DNA from: Pipra filicauda
Lineage: Eukaryota; Chordata; Aves; Passeriformes; Pipridae
Reading direction: 5' to 3'
Length of the DNA stretch: 64,000 bases
Assembly (NCBI RefSeq): GCF_003945595.2
Contig: NW_024104346.1
Location: 1,054,001-1,118,000, forward strand
Both the position numbers and the translations under genes were made by a program. The notes under the pieces are model-generated. The model ran no database searches and was not told the origin of the DNA. It saw nothing but the letters and a program-made list of their open reading frames with translations. Below, in pieces: positions 45,886 through 59,539 of this stretch (the stretch's first letter is position 1; every line of letters starts with the position of its first letter).

Positions 45886-48800
45886 AATTCCATTTATTTT
45901 GAAATGCCATTAAGCTGGGAGGAAATGTAAACCCCTCTGCTGGCACCAGAGAAACAGAATTACACTAATAAGGTGCTCAAAGGAAATTATCTCTCCTACC
46001 TGGTTTTACTGGGAACAAAACTTTGGCCCCTGGGATTTCAGCTCCCTGGCAAAACTAATTATAAGATATTCATAAATTCCAAGTATTAGTTATGCAAAGA
46101 AGTTTTCTAAACAATCTTGATGTTGTTCTCTCCTCAGTGAACAAAAAGTATTAGAACTTTCTGGGGCACTGTACAGTCTCTGTCATTATTCCCACTGTTA
46201 TTTTGGTGTTGTTCCCTACGTCTCTCCCTGCACAGGAGCTCAGGGAGCTGCAGGTGGATTCCCCCACAGTCCATCCTGCATTTGCACCTTCTCCTTGCTC
46301 CATGAAGCTGGAGCATGTGGAGTTGTATGGACTCCTCCTCATTTCTTTCCCGGCCTTCCCGGGGGTTCCAGCTCCGAGCTCGGGGCTGCTGCTGCTCACA
46401 CCCGGCCCAGGGCAGGCAGCACAGTGTTTGGGGTGGTCAGGACAGTGCCCACGCCTGCACAGCCGGCAGGACACGCCACAGGGCAGCTGTGGGAATGTGG
46501 GTTTGCTTGGGGATCTGTGCACTTCTCTGCTCCCCCTGCCCTGACACCCATCCCGTTCCACAGAGCTCCACCCACGGGCTGGAGGGACCTGCTATTTTGG
46601 ACAAATAATCCCCTTCCCTGTCTCCTCACCCCAGTTCTTGCCCTGCCCCACACAATGTAATTTTCCAGCATGCTTTTATTCCAAAAGGAATCACCCAGCA
46701 AACCCACCAAAGCCTTTATCTGAGGGGAGCTATCAGTTAATATTGGTTAAAATAGATTTTTCTGAGCACACAGTATTGCTTTTTATTTTTTTTTAACACT
46801 TAAACTGCAAAAGGATGCCTTGAAGATGAGATTAGTTCATTATTTATAAAAGCAAAATCCCTCAGAATGTATTAAATATGAAAACATTGTATCAGGGTGT
46901 AAGATTTGGGAGGATTAGGCTCTGAAGTCTAGACATTTATCTCCGACCGCATCACATCTGCATTCATTACGTGTCCTGCTGTACCTCTAAACAGCAAAAC
47001 TGATCTGCAGAACGGAGGATCAAAGCAGGGAAATGCAGATCAGAAAGCACGCTGTGTTCGCTTAGGAACGAGAAATGGGCTAAAAAACAGTGTAATTGTC
47101 TGCTCTTGTGGTACACGAGCCCCTGCCAGGCCCCCGCAGCGAGGGGGGTTTGGAGCTGCTGCCGGGGGCTGGTGGTGGTGCAGAGCTCCCTGAGCCCCTC
47201 AGGGGGTGAGCACGGGGGGGATGGCCTGCAGGGGAGTGCCCTGGGGAGATCCAGCCTCTGTCACTGCCCAGGCACAGCCCCTCCTGCATCCATCCCCAGG
47301 AACACCACACCACAGGATCCCATGGCCAGAGCAACAGCTAACCCTGGGCACAGGCTGCTCCAGCCCACCCCTGAGTTCACTTATTAATTTTTCACTAATC
47401 CAGACCTTTCCACTCTTTGCACTGCCTGGAGGTTGCAGTAACAGTTGCACTGCAGCTCTATCTCCACACCTTCCCTTTCCAGCCCAAAGGCAGCATCCAC
47501 TTCACTCTCAGCCTCTGAACTTTATCCAGTCATTTAAGATTCCTGAAAAAACCAGAAAATCAATATGACTGATCTAGAGCCCCTTTTGGGCAGCCCTCAG
47601 CAGCCCTTGCATGGTCAGCTCTCCAAATCGGTACAATTGAACATTATTTTGTGCATTAATAATTGCCACTGAACATTCCCCTGAGCTCCTGTTGGATGGA
47701 GGTCTGTTGGCATCCTGATAGGACATGCTGGCACAGGGACACCTCCTCCTAAACAGGAATGTGGAAAACTTGGTAGTTTCTGCCTTTCCCATGGGAACAC
47801 TGCGTCCCCCTCAGAAATGGTGGGAAGTTTGGGGCTAAGCCCTTGAAAACAGGTGCAGTTTCAGGTGAAATTCATTTAATTTCTAAGGAGTTTTTATTCT
47901 ACACTGGGACTAATGTCAGATCTTCTGGAAACATTCCCAAGGTTCACAAAGCATTCCAGCGAGTTTGGAATCACTTTAGGATGATTTATACATTTGGAGA
48001 GAAACCAGGCTCCCAGGCTCCCTCTGCCTTTGACCTGGACACAGCTCCAGCCTTGATTTATTCCCTGATTTATCATGTGTGGTTTTTTGCATAATTTCAA
48101 ATCAGAATAAAATTTGAATCCACAAAACCACGCAAAGACTGACAGCCTGGTCTGCAGCAATCCCTCATGGATGATTCATCTGCCTTATCTCTCCAGTGTG
48201 CTCATCTCCCAGCCCAAATGCATCCAAATCCCAGATCAGAAGTCCCATTGTTTCCAGGCTCTGTCTGTTCCCACAAAGGAAAGCTCATTACACCCGGAGT
48301 CTCCGTATGTGCTGAGTGTGACAACAGAACGAGGGAGCACTGCCACAGCCTGTGCTCACTGCTCCCAAACTCCTCTACTGTCAACACAGAATTCCCTTCC
48401 TTTATACATATTTTAAGCGACAAATCCATGGAATGAATCTGGTATTCACTGTTTGCAAGGGAGAAGAGAGGGGATTTAAATGAAGCAGATATTCTGCAAG
48501 AAGCCTCAGGAAATCATTTACCAGCTCCAGCAAGAGGGGAGCCACGTTATCAGCAGAATTTCCATGTCACATTAGCCAGGAGTAGGAATGTTCCTCTTTC
48601 TATCCAAAATCTCTTTGCAGAATTAGCAGAATACTGTTGCTTTAATGCATTTTTCTTGTCATCAACAGTGCAAATCCTCTCATCTGTGCTGGAAACCAGG
48701 AAAATTAAATTTGTGAACTAGTGTCCATTCCAAACCACACTGCAACAGGAGCAGAGGCTTCAAGGTTAAAAAGGCTGGAAGTTGCAAAAAAAAAAAAAGA

Positions 48801-49204
48801 GGCATTTTTAGCCTTTAAGAACTGCTCACACAGTGAGTGCCAGAGAAACAACTGGTTGTTCTGTCCTGCTGCTGCTCCATCTGGATCAGGAACGGGAGGG
48901 CAGAGAAACCTGAGGTTTGACTCCAGCTCTGCTTCTCCCTGGAAACAGGTCTGGGCACGGACAAACCAAGGTGGTTTTGGGGCATCAGAGGCCAGCAGGT
49001 CATGAGCACCCACAGAGCCTTTTCTGAAACACAGGGAAATGGTATTTGAGCAGAAAATCTTTTTCCCACCTCTCTCATTACAAACCTCGTTGCTTTTAAC
49101 TCCGCTGGCCCAAAAGCCAAATACCAGGATCCAAACCCGAGCAGGTGAGTGTCATCATGGAATTCAGTGGGGCTAAGGATGCTCCTGTGTTTAGGATGTG
49201 CTTA

Positions 49205-49258
49205 GGCTCACAGAGTCATTAAGGTCGGAAAAGACCTCCAAAATCATCCTAAATCCCT
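49205..49258 (-). mobile_element. CR1 LINE terminal fragment
   Basis: Antisense text 'tcacagagtcattaaggtcg', then 'gaaaagacctccaaaatcat'. About 50 bp of the CR1 3' end. Confidence 0.7.
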
Positions 49259-51260
49259 TTCTACACTGCAGCCCAGGTGCTGAGATTTCTTAAACTCAAA
49301 AATCTCACTGTAAATTTCCACTTAATGGAAAAAAGTGGGGAAAGAGCCCCAGCCCTCCCTGCTCGGGCTGCTCCTTCCCAACAGTAAATCCCTGCTTGGC
49401 AAGGCAGTGCCGGTGGGAAAGCCTGGGTGTCCATCCAGTGCAGCTGGAAACGGGACTGTTCATGGAGGCAGCTGGGAATGTCTCCTGAGTGGCTCAGCCC
49501 AAGGTGGCTTTGACCCCTGAGTAACAAAACCTGTGGAGTCAGGACAGGCAGGAGCCAGAGCACAGTGGGGGGACACTGCACTCCCCAGGAGTGGGGGGAC
49601 ACTGCACCCCCTGAGGGCTGGGGGGTCGTAGGACCTGCCCCCAGTGCTCTGGGGGACAGGGATGCCACGGGGGTGGGATGGGATTCGGAAGAGCTTTATG
49701 CTTGGATTAAAATGGCCTAATTGAATGTCCTGGTAGGATAAGACACAGCTCCTGGTGTCCTGGAACAGAGGCAAATCCGAGCCATGAAATATGCTCAAAC
49801 TGATCTGCCTCTGTAGCAAACCACTGCCCCGAAACCTCTTTATTCCTCCTCACAAAGGCTGAAAGCCATTTCCTGGCACCAGATCCCCCAAATTTCCAGT
49901 TAATAAGCCGGCTTTGTGCTGTTGACCTTACACATGCTGGCAGAGCCAGATTTTCCAGCAGAAATGAGAGGCCAGCAGCCAGCTCGTCCTGCACTTCAAA
50001 GCTGTGCAGCCTGGGGAGGGCAGGGCAGTGGTCCAGCAGTGACTGGCACCCTCGGCGGAGCGCGGTGGCACCGGGACACTGCTGAAATTACTTTTGGATG
50101 CTCTGTCAAGCACAAGATATAAATTGCACAACGTTTTTAAATGTTTTGGAGAGATTGCCTTTTGAGTGGCACCCTCCATTCCGGTGAGTCCAGGAAGGTG
50201 TAGAGAATTCATTTGCATTTTTCATTTTTATCGGTGTCTTTTAGCCAGCCTGGACCAGGAGAGTGAACCCAGCTGCGTGGATGATGCCAGGAATGGCTCA
50301 GCCTCCATCTGCTCAAAGACACAAATTTGATTTCCCCTCATCTTTATTTTCATGTCAAAAATTTTCTCCTCTCTTTCAATATCCTTTTTTCTCCCTCTTT
50401 TATCCCTGGTGTAAATCGGTGACTATCAAATGCAATGAGATGGAAGGGAATGGACTGCCTGGAGCTACTCACGGCACGGGAACTCACTACACCTCCTAAT
50501 AAGCCATTCCCTATTTATTTTTAGCAGCACACCATCCCTATCTCTCCTGTTATTGTTGAATACTCAAGGGGTGCTGCCGCTAAACATTATGACTTTCTTT
50601 CCTTTGCTTAATTACGTGCCAATCAGTGTGGAGCAGAGTGTGCTCTCAGCTGGTTGCTGGATAAATTTGGAGTGCAATGCAATTCCAGACATTACTATGG
50701 AAATGGGCATTTCCAAACCTCATGTTGTTGCAGTTGTGGTGGAAAGAGGTGCCAGCTGTGTTTCTGGGGCGCACTGGGAGCAGCTCGTGGCCCTCCATGG
50801 CCAGACTGGGCATTTCCAGCTCAGATCACCCCCCCCGGGGCTTAGAAGAAAGGGTGATGATTTTTGGATGTAATAACAAGAAAGGCCATTTTTTTGGTAC
50901 CCAGTTGTCTTGTTTTCAGTTTGTCCACGTACTTTCACCTGTTCAGGCAGGAGAGTGAACGTGCCCTGGATAAACTGACCTGCCCTTGGCTGTTTCTGTG
51001 AATAAACCCCGGGTTCCAAAAGGTGCCTCCACCCCCCACAACGGAGCTGCCCAGGGATCCACAGAGGAGCAACAAATCAGCCTTTTACCAGCTTGGGGAT
51101 TTTTTTTTCCTCTTCTTGTGTCTTTGCTCTTTGTTGTTGTTTTACCATAGCTGAAAATATCCTGTCTGCTGCTAATGAATAGCACGGAAAGCATACGCTT
51201 GCAGGGCTCTGGGGCCGTGCCGAGTCGGCTGCTGCTCCCCATACACTGCTGGGATAGATT
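49259..51260. other. Intergenic, no gene found
   Basis: No coding exon is recognised. An AT-rich block with an octamer-type ATTTGCAT (50,211-50,218) covers about 50,180-50,660. Confidence 0.65.
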
Positions 51261-51520
51261 TGCCAGCATTTCAATTAGATCATCAATAACCCAGTGCAGC
51301 TGCTGAGAGAAGAACTCAGATGTTCATAAATGTTATAGTCCATTAAGTTCAGATACTTCAAAGGCAGTTTGGAAAGAAAGTCATTTGTTAGGCTGAGTGT
51401 CAGTATAGCGGAATGCAAATCATGCTGGATGCCAAAGAAAGGGATTAAAAATGGAGTTTAAAGGTCAAATTAACTTAATTTGACCACTTCTGACACATAA
51501 TGCTACTCCCTGACTTTTAA
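51261..51520. promoter_or_regulatory. Candidate conserved non-coding element with octamer and palindrome
   Basis: A complex low-GC block holds ATGCAAAT (51,413-51,420) and a 23-bp palindrome (51,463-51,485). It has no coding frame and no repeat similarity. Regulatory function is inferred. Confidence 0.42.
51463..51485. repeat. 23-bp palindrome with AGGTCA/TGACC ends
   Basis: GGTCAAATTAA, a single C, then TTAATTTGACC: perfect 11-base arms. With the preceding A the left end reads AGGTCA, a nuclear-receptor half site, and the right end is its inverse. Confidence 0.85.
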
Positions 51521-51608
51521 AATATTGCAGCCCTGTGCCAGGGTAAGGAAGGCTGGGTGCAGGGTGCCCAGGGCAGTGCCAGCAGCAGCACAGGGACACC
51601 CCAGCAGT

Positions 51609-51667
51609 TGGGGGGTGTGGGGTCTGGGGGGGGGGATGTGGGTGTGGATGTGTGTAGGGGGGGGGGT
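51609..51667 (+). repeat. G-run tract, possible G-quadruplex
   Basis: The plus strand has G6, G4, G11 and G10 runs separated by short T/G/A loops, which satisfies the usual four-run pattern several times over. Confidence 0.8.
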
Positions 51668-54600
51668 GCACTTTCCTCATTCAAAATCCATGTGGTATTT
51701 GCTGCCTCTAAAATCAGAAAAGCAAGTCAGTGCTTCAAGTACAGCAAATATTGAAAGAACTGATTAACACCACGAGAGATTTTCCCATTTTAAAATGATT
51801 TCCTTTTGGAGCAGGCAGAGATCCAAAGCTCCTTTCCCAGGATGTTTTCCTGCAGCCTCCCTCTCCCCTCGGGAGGCCGGTGGTGTGCACGAGGGAGCAG
51901 CAGCTGATTCGTGGGGCTTTGGAAGCAGAGAGGAATGCAAACATCAGGGTGGATTAACAGCTGACAGCAAACGCGGCCAGCTCACCTCGGAGAGGGATGG
52001 CACGGCAGGGAGAGGGAGGCAAACACTACATCACTGTGCAACTGCCAAACTACAGCTGAGATTCAACAGCAGAAGAAATCTGGGCACGGCATCTGCTTTC
52101 AGCAAGTGGAGCTGCATCCCAGGAGCTGAGCAGATTGGCACCGGCCGGGGAGCAGCACGACACATCCTGCCCCAGAAACACGGACAGGACGCTCACCTGC
52201 TGCCCAGCACAGACAGGAGTCACAACAAATGCTTTCCCCACCTGGCAGGGGCAGGGGCTCAGGTAACCAGGGAGATCTGTCCTTTGCAGCGTGTCCTTCC
52301 TGACGTGGCACATATGGCCGGGCAGGGTCACCCCAGCCTGTTCCCATCCTGCTGCTCCTCCACAGACACTCGGGGCTTGGGCTGCAGGAAGCATTTCTGT
52401 GACTGCCTCGCTGGAAAATTGGGGTTTTTTATGGAAACAGAGAGTTTTTCAGCAAATACTTGCTGCTATAAAGCAAGTTCCAGAGTTCTGGATGGCTGGT
52501 GAACCAGTTACATGAAATGTCTTTGCCAGATTTTCACCTCAAATGTGACAGTTTTTAAATTTCCTTTAAAAAATAGGGCAAGGTTTCTCAGAATGCTGTG
52601 CCAGCTTTGCCCAAAGCTTCTGGGCCTTGGCACGCCCAGCTGCAAGGACAGGGACAGCACAGCTGGTTGGTGTGACTGGGGTTCAGGGTGGTTTGGGGCT
52701 CCATCAGCAGTGCTGGCAGTGCCAGGACTGTCCTGGTGCCAGGGACAGGAGACAGGGAGGGTTCTTGGCACTTGCAGAGCTGGTGATGAGGATCTGCAAT
52801 GGAACACATGAGTTCAACCTCATGCCTGAAATATATCTGGGGAGACAAATGAAAAGGATGTGGGGAAAATTCAGGAGGGAAGAAGGCAATGGTTTTCCTC
52901 TTTCCCTCAAATCAGCTTCCTCCAGACAGCACAGAAGGAAGATCCACGGCATGTTCTCACTGTGAGAGCCTCACTCCTGCCTCCTTCCTTCCACAGCCCC
53001 AGGACATCCCCAAGGATGCTCCAGGCAAGCTGGAGAGAGGCAGCCTCTGGCTCACCCTTCCTGCAGGGACCTCCTGCAGCAGCAGTGGAGGAGCTGGAAG
53101 TGCAGCTCAGGGAAGGGATGTTCACTCCCTGGGGAAGCTGGTAAGATCACAGACAAGGCAGAATGAGGTGGCTGTGCTTCCAGGTTCCTGCTGGGTGCCT
53201 GCAGGAGCCTGTGCCCAGGGCTTGGAGCTGCCAGGGGAGCTGCCGGGCTCTCCCCTCGCTCCTCCTCCCCTTGTGCTCACGTTTTTAAGTCAGGCAGGGT
53301 GGCAGGAAAATCCCTCCTGGAAAGATTATCTAAATATTTGGTTCATCATTTTCAGTGGTGATACCGTCTGTGAGTAATTAGGGGAAAGGAGGAGGGAGGC
53401 AAGGAGGAGGCTTTGGAAGTGATTCATTAGCGGGATATTAATGAAGCTCTTGCTTGGCCCTGCAGGGACAGGAGCAGATCGTGGTGACTCCCCTGGCCAC
53501 CTCTGCACCCCGTCCCCAGCACCTGCCACAGTGCAGGGAAGGGCACTGGGGTAGACCGTGGGCATGTGGGAAAATCCCAGACGGAACAGGATGGGATCAG
53601 AGCAGGTACAGGAGGCAAATAAAGGGAGAAACTCCTGAGCACTGAGCCAGCTGAGGCATCCAAACTTCCCGTGGCTCTTGCAATGACTGGCATTGCCCCA
53701 CTCTGCTGCAGCTGATCTTCCCTGGGCGAAGCTGTGGGAGAATTCAGATCAGGTTATCAATTCCACGGGAGCCGGGAGACAGGAGGCAGATTTGATAAGC
53801 GCCTGCGAGGGCTGATTAAGATGGAGAGAAGAGGAGCCTCCGGTTTAACTCCCACCTGACCTTTCGAGAGGGAGGCAGTGTGTTGAAAAATGCCATTTGG
53901 AGCTCTTAAAGGTTTTATGCCCCTGAACGCCTCAGAGCTGTTTAAGGAGAATGATATTCAGCTTGTTGAGGCCCTGCCAGCTCCTGCTTCCCCTCACAGC
54001 AGCGCCTGCCTGGTGGGAGGCTGAGAAGGATTTATGAAAGGTCAATATTTGAATGTGCAAAACTTACTAAGTCTATCAGAGCATGGGGAGAGCTTCTGCA
54101 CCAGCTCACCGAAAATCAGCCTCAATTTCCACTCAAGTAAGGCAGCAGCTGGAAAAACTCTCCCTGGCTCCACTGGTGCTGGCTCTGGTCAGCTGTGCAC
54201 AGGCAGCTCCAGGAACTCCCCTCCTCCACTGGCACATCGAGGTCTTGTCAAGCTGCAGAATGGAACGGGTGGAACAGAGTCTGCCCCAGTGTGCCCAAGA
54301 TCCCTCTTCCTTCTCTCAGGGTCTGTAGATCAACAGGACAAGTTCCTACGGGGGCTGATGTGAGCTGCTGCAGAACCAGGACACTCCTGGGGAAAGGGAG
54401 AAGCATTCCCAGTCTGTCCAGGCTGGGAAGCCCTTTCTCAGTGCTGACCACTCATTCTGGGCAGGTGACACCTCAGAACCACCTCTCCCAAACTGCAGAC
54501 ATGGAAAGCAAAGCTGGAAAGCAAACTCAGCTCTGAATCACAATGCCAGGGAATGTTGCTGCTTGTTTGCACGATCACAGCAGCTGCAGCTTTCACAGGT

Positions 54601-57600
54601 TTGTGGAAAAAGAACAAATTTCACTGCAGGAGAGGAGTGAACCCAGGGCAGAGGAGCTGCTGCAGCCACTGACATCTGCTGCAAAGCCAGTGTGAATATT
54701 TCATATCCCACAGCCTAAGCTTGCAGGTGTCTCCCAGACGGGGCCGGGGGGTGATGTGTAACCGAGGGGTAGCAGTGGTTCAGCAGGAACATATGACATG
54801 AATTTGGTCCAGGATTGCAGGATTCTGAGCTGTGATTTCATTCTCACTCAGCACTATGACAGGCAGCCAGTTAAATTTCAACAGAAGACAGAAAGTGAGA
54901 AAAGACTCCTATTGCTTGGAATCAGTCAGAGGGCAAGATGTTTCCCATTTTGGTGGCACTTCTGGTCCCAGGTCAGGACCATGTGCCAGGAGAGGGAGGC
55001 TCCAAACCCACCAGGCAGGAGGGGATACAGGCAGGGCTGGGCAGGGGTTCCCGACCCCAGCTCAGGCAGCTCTTTGCTCCTCCTGCTCTGGAGCCCCAGA
55101 GATTTTGGAATCATCAAAATAAAGAGCAAGTGTTTTTGCATCTGGTTTGCAGCAGGAACCGAGTCTGTGTGAGGTGATGAGGCATGTGCAGCTCAGGGGA
55201 GAGGGGATCATCTGGGTGAATTACTTCCCTGCCACTTCCCAACACCCACAAACATTGCCCGATTCCTCAGTATTTAAACTCCTTTCAAGAGCTGAAGTGT
55301 CATTAAGTCTCCCATTTTGCCACAATTTACAATTAGTTTACCTCATTAAGCATTGTTAGAGCTGTCGGGAAGCACCTTGGAGGTTATCCATCACCCTTAC
55401 TGCTCCTGCTGCGTGTGGCTGTGGAGGAGCAGGAGGCTCCTCGGGGACTGGGGGCTCAGGATGGGGCTGTGGAGCCCTGAACTTGGGGGATGACAGCACC
55501 GGGGTCCCCCCTCGGGAGCACCAAAGCCACGAGAGCCACAGCCCTGTGGCACCTGCCCTGGCCACTAAGAGCCACCGAGAGCTGGGACCAGGCTTTGCTC
55601 CTCTGCAAACCCCTCCCGTGGCCCTGAGCACCCAGCCCTAAGGCCACAGGGATTATTGCTCCCTGGATGTTTCTTGGTTTAAAGCCTGACAGTTGGGTAA
55701 CTAAAGGCAGCAGAAGGAAGGGATGCACTCTGCACAGCACAAATGAAAGCAGCAGAAGCAAAAAAGTTGCTTTTTGCTAAATCCTGTGTAATAGAAGCCA
55801 GATAACAGCATGAGGTGGGGCTGCATTTTAAGAGAACAATCTCTGACTGTTCTGCATGTAAGAAGCTCTCATCCCTCCCAGCAGTTCTGGATCCGTCCTG
55901 ATGCTCTTCCTCTTGTCTTTCCCCAGTACTTGCAATTTCTAGTGAGTAGTTAAATTTGACCAAAAGATAAAGCTCTCATTTCATAACCACTGCCTGAGGA
56001 CAGTTTGAATCCAGAGATGAGTCCTTGCTAAACTGATGTAACTCAAACAACTCAATTCTCATGGGAGCTGATTCTCAGTTCTGGAAACCAAAACACTTCT
56101 ACTGAGTCACCGAAATTGCAGAAAGAAGCGTAATTTTAAATAATTGAACTACAGTAATTTGATTAGTGTTAGCCAAAGCACAACCTGCACACTGGCAGCA
56201 GGGATGGTTAAACCACTCTGTGTCTGTGTCCCTCTCGATCAACATGTTGGGTTTTTTTTAGATTTCCAACAGTGATGCTAAAAATTGCCCTAGAGGTTGT
56301 CTTCTACCCCTGTTTGAGGCTCCAGCCCAGGGAAGTAGGGGGGACACCAAAGCTGCCTGGTGACACTGTTACCCCAATTCCCATAATAAATCCACACACC
56401 AACAGCAGGTATTTGGGATTTAATTGTTTTGATAAGCACAGGGCACTTTGCCAGAGAGTCAATTGAACAAAACTGTGGCAATTAGCAGAGAAGTTCTCCC
56501 TGCAGAATTGCCTCTTTAAGCTCCATTCCGATTTACAAATGAGATTGGATAAGTGGGGATGTCCGTGCTGATCCCTGTGGCCAACCCCTCCTGCCCCCAC
56601 AGACCGGGCTGTCCCAGCTCTGTGCCTTGCCCAGTGCTCTGACCTCCCACCCGAGTATTTGTGGTGATCTTACACACACGGAGAACAAAAGGTGATTTAC
56701 CCAGTCAAGTGAGGATTATATTTTGCAGAGAAGTTCCCACTGGACGTGTATCTCTGATTGTCTCCAGTGTGGAGCTTCAACCTTATCTTTTCATTGTGAG
56801 CAATGAGTTTATGGAGTCACTTCACCTCCCAACAGCCCACCTGGAGGTCACAGCAAAGGGCTCACTTACTCACAACCTGTCTGTCCTGCATCTCTGCAGG
56901 GGAAGCTTTTTCACGGTCAAACACATCTATGGGAAAGCTGAAATCAGGAAACGGGTTCTTTGAGTTTATTGTCCTGCATTTGGAAAGAAAGATGCTTTGT
57001 TTCCTCCAAGAGGGGCTGTGACTGTGAGAGATCTGTCTGTGCCAGTGTGAGCTGTTATTGATGGGTGATCTGAGCAGGTCCATGTGCTGGGTCAGAGCAC
57101 AGAGATCAATGAGCAGCAAGTGCAGGCAGGGCCTGGCACCTGCCTCGGTTCTGCAGAGTCCCCAGCGAGCCCAAATCTTTGTAAAAGGCCAGAGAGGGAA
57201 GGTCTTTGTCTGCAGGCACTTGCTGGTGTCCTCCAGGGCAGCAGGAGGCTCACAGCCAGGTCAGGGTGCTCGTGGTGGGGTCTGTCAAAGGGCCAGGGAC
57301 AGTCCCCTTTGCCAGGTAACCTCCCTGAACTCGGTGTGGCTGAGCTGGAGATGGATAACTTCTTCCTGGACACCAGTGTTTGCCCCAGGATGGATGAGGA
57401 GCCAGGGGAGGGAGCAAGGAGGCTGCTCTAGTCCACCTGTGGTTTTACTGTAAGTCCAGGATGGGACCAGAGCCCTGCTTTACTAATTCCCTTGACTGGC
57501 AGCAGGTGTTCCCAGCAAAACCAGCTTCCAGAACCTGTCTGGCTGTGCTGTGCAGAATCTCGAAATGGAAACAATTGTCCCTGTCACCTCCCCTGTGATA

Positions 57601-58640
57601 ACCCCAGTGGGACACGTGGCCTGTCGGGCAGATAAAGCTGCCGTTGATGTGGAACACACTGGGCCAGTCAAACCAGCTCGAGCATTGCCTCCTGCTTGGC
57701 TAATTAATTTTATCTTCTACTCAAACCTCAGCAATCCTCAGCCCTGTAGAATTGATTTCAGGGCAAAGGAGGGATATTTGCTTCTTACAAGCCAACTCCA
57801 GTTACAAATCTGAAGCACTTGCTCTCTGTAATTTGCATCAGCGTGTTCTAAAGTAGGACACAGCACTTGGATGGTTTCTATTTTGGGAACTTACAATGTA
57901 TTTTTATAATGGTTTTTTCCTTCCCCTCCCTTCTCTTTTCTTTTCTCGGAGACAAACAGCAGCTGTGTTGTTGGCACAGTGCTGAGGGAGGGAGGCAGGA
58001 GGTTACCAAGGGCACAGAGATAAGCAGTTCTGGTGTAAATCAGATCCTTCACAAAGCTGAGATTAGAAATTGTCACTTGTCTACAAATAAGTGATGATTT
58101 CTTGCCCTCCCCGTATGTGCAGGCACTTTGATTTTCCATTCAGATGGTTTCTGAACACTTCACTCTGGAGTGGGAAAGGCAAGGATCAAGTCTCCACTCG
58201 TCTAGGAAGGACAGAACCTGGCTGTTCTCAGAACAGGCCCAGCACACGGACTGACCCTGCCGTGGAGCCACCACTGAAGCAAAGAGCAGCCTGGAGCAGC
58301 AGATCTGGCCCTGTGTTGGCCACCCAAAGTCTCCAGGTGGGTGCTGAGCCAAGCCTAGGGGTGGCAAACCCAGCAGGACAGGGAAACCCCCACGTGACCC
58401 TTCAGAGAGCTCTGCACAGGCTGCCAGGGCCACCAGAGGGACCAAGAAAATCCCTGGTCAAATAAAGGAGGATTAACCCAGGCCCAGCTCAGGACACGTG
58501 CTCAGCTCTAGAGCCACATTTCTGGTCCATGGGGCCCTGGGACCCCGGGACAGGCTGGGCAGGATGCTCATCCCTGTGCCCAGAGGCTTTGGACAAGGAG
58601 AGCTCAGCACAGGGATCACGTTTGGCTTCTTGGAAGGCTG
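51668..58640. other. Intergenic, no gene found
   Basis: GC-moderate sequence without recognised exons or transposons. AT-rich complex blocks lie at about 53,310-53,460, 53,880-54,080, 55,960-56,200 and 57,680-58,100. A CTCF-like string is near 58,426-58,445. Confidence 0.65.
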
Positions 58641-59070
58641 AAGGATGATCAATAGTTGATTAATCTAGTGAAGAAATTAATGTATTAAAAGCAGTGACTG
58701 ATGTCAAATACATTCTCTCTTGCTCATCGATTTCCTTATTTTTAACCTGCATGTGCCAAAGCTCTGAAGCCCAATTCCAGTGTGCAGCTGGCACATCCAT
58801 CTCTTTAATTTCATATGGATATAAGTTACTGAGCAATGTATTTGATTGAGTAAATGTGGTGCCATTGATTTTGTGGCTGAATTATCTGACTTGATTGGCA
58901 CCGTGTCCCATTTAATAGAGAAAGCAACCAATCCAATAAGTAATGTTAGTAATTGGGGAGTTGTTCTCTAAAGAAAGATTACTTGAGTTTATAGGAATAA
59001 TGTTTCTCGGTTGCAGCGTAAACCGGATAAATTTCCACACGAGATGAACACGATAACATTTATCTGGGTA
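58640..59070. promoter_or_regulatory. Candidate conserved non-coding element cluster
   Basis: About 430 bp of AT-rich, non-repetitive sequence hold many TAAT/ATTA and CCAAT-like strings (TTGATTAATC, AATTAATG, AACCAATCCAATAAG) and a short inverted repeat ATCAA-TAG-TTGAT at 58,648-58,660. No coding frame is seen. Confidence 0.4.
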
Positions 59071-59316
59071 ATAACAACCTGCTGGGCCCCTGGGGCAGCT
59101 GCAGGGCTCTCGGGCAGCCCTGGCCCTGCAGCTCCCACAGGCACCAGGGCCAGCCATTCATTAACCCTCCCAAAACCTCTGAGACATTGTGTGTGTTCTC
59201 ACAGACACACTGATGGCACCACAGAGTGACAGAACACCGTGGGCTCAGGGCAGTGCCTGGCTGTGGGACTGGGAGCAGGAGCAGGAGCAGCCTTTACACC
59301 AGTGTGACTGAACCAG

Positions 59317-59475
59317 AACCACAGGGTCACTGAGGTTGGAAAGGACCTCTGAGATCATCGAGTCCCTCCTGTGCCCGATGCCCACCTTGTCCCCCAGCCC
59401 AGAGCACTAAGTGCCACGGCCAGGCCTTCCTGGGCACCTCCAGGGCTGGGCACTCCACCACACCTGGCTGTGTGA
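59317..59475 (-). mobile_element. CR1 LINE 3' fragment
   Basis: Antisense text 'gtcactgaggttggaaagga', 'gtgcccgatgcccaccttgt', 'agagcactaagtgccacggc' and 'ggccttcctgggcacctcca'. Closely similar to the 45.7 kb copy. Confidence 0.9.
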
Positions 59476-59539
59476 CTACAAACCAAGGACCTCTGCCTTG
59501 CCTGGAACACCTTCCCAAGCCTGAATCTGAGGCAAGCAG

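Larger units (their letters stand above)
41599..49204. other. Intergenic, no gene found
   Basis: AT-rich complex blocks occur at about 42,700-43,090, 44,270-44,600, 46,730-47,060 and 47,860-48,480. A hexamer run (TGTGTC)n lies at about 45,378-45,403. Two CR1 fragments and a TTTA microsatellite are listed separately. No coding exon is recognised. Confidence 0.65.
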
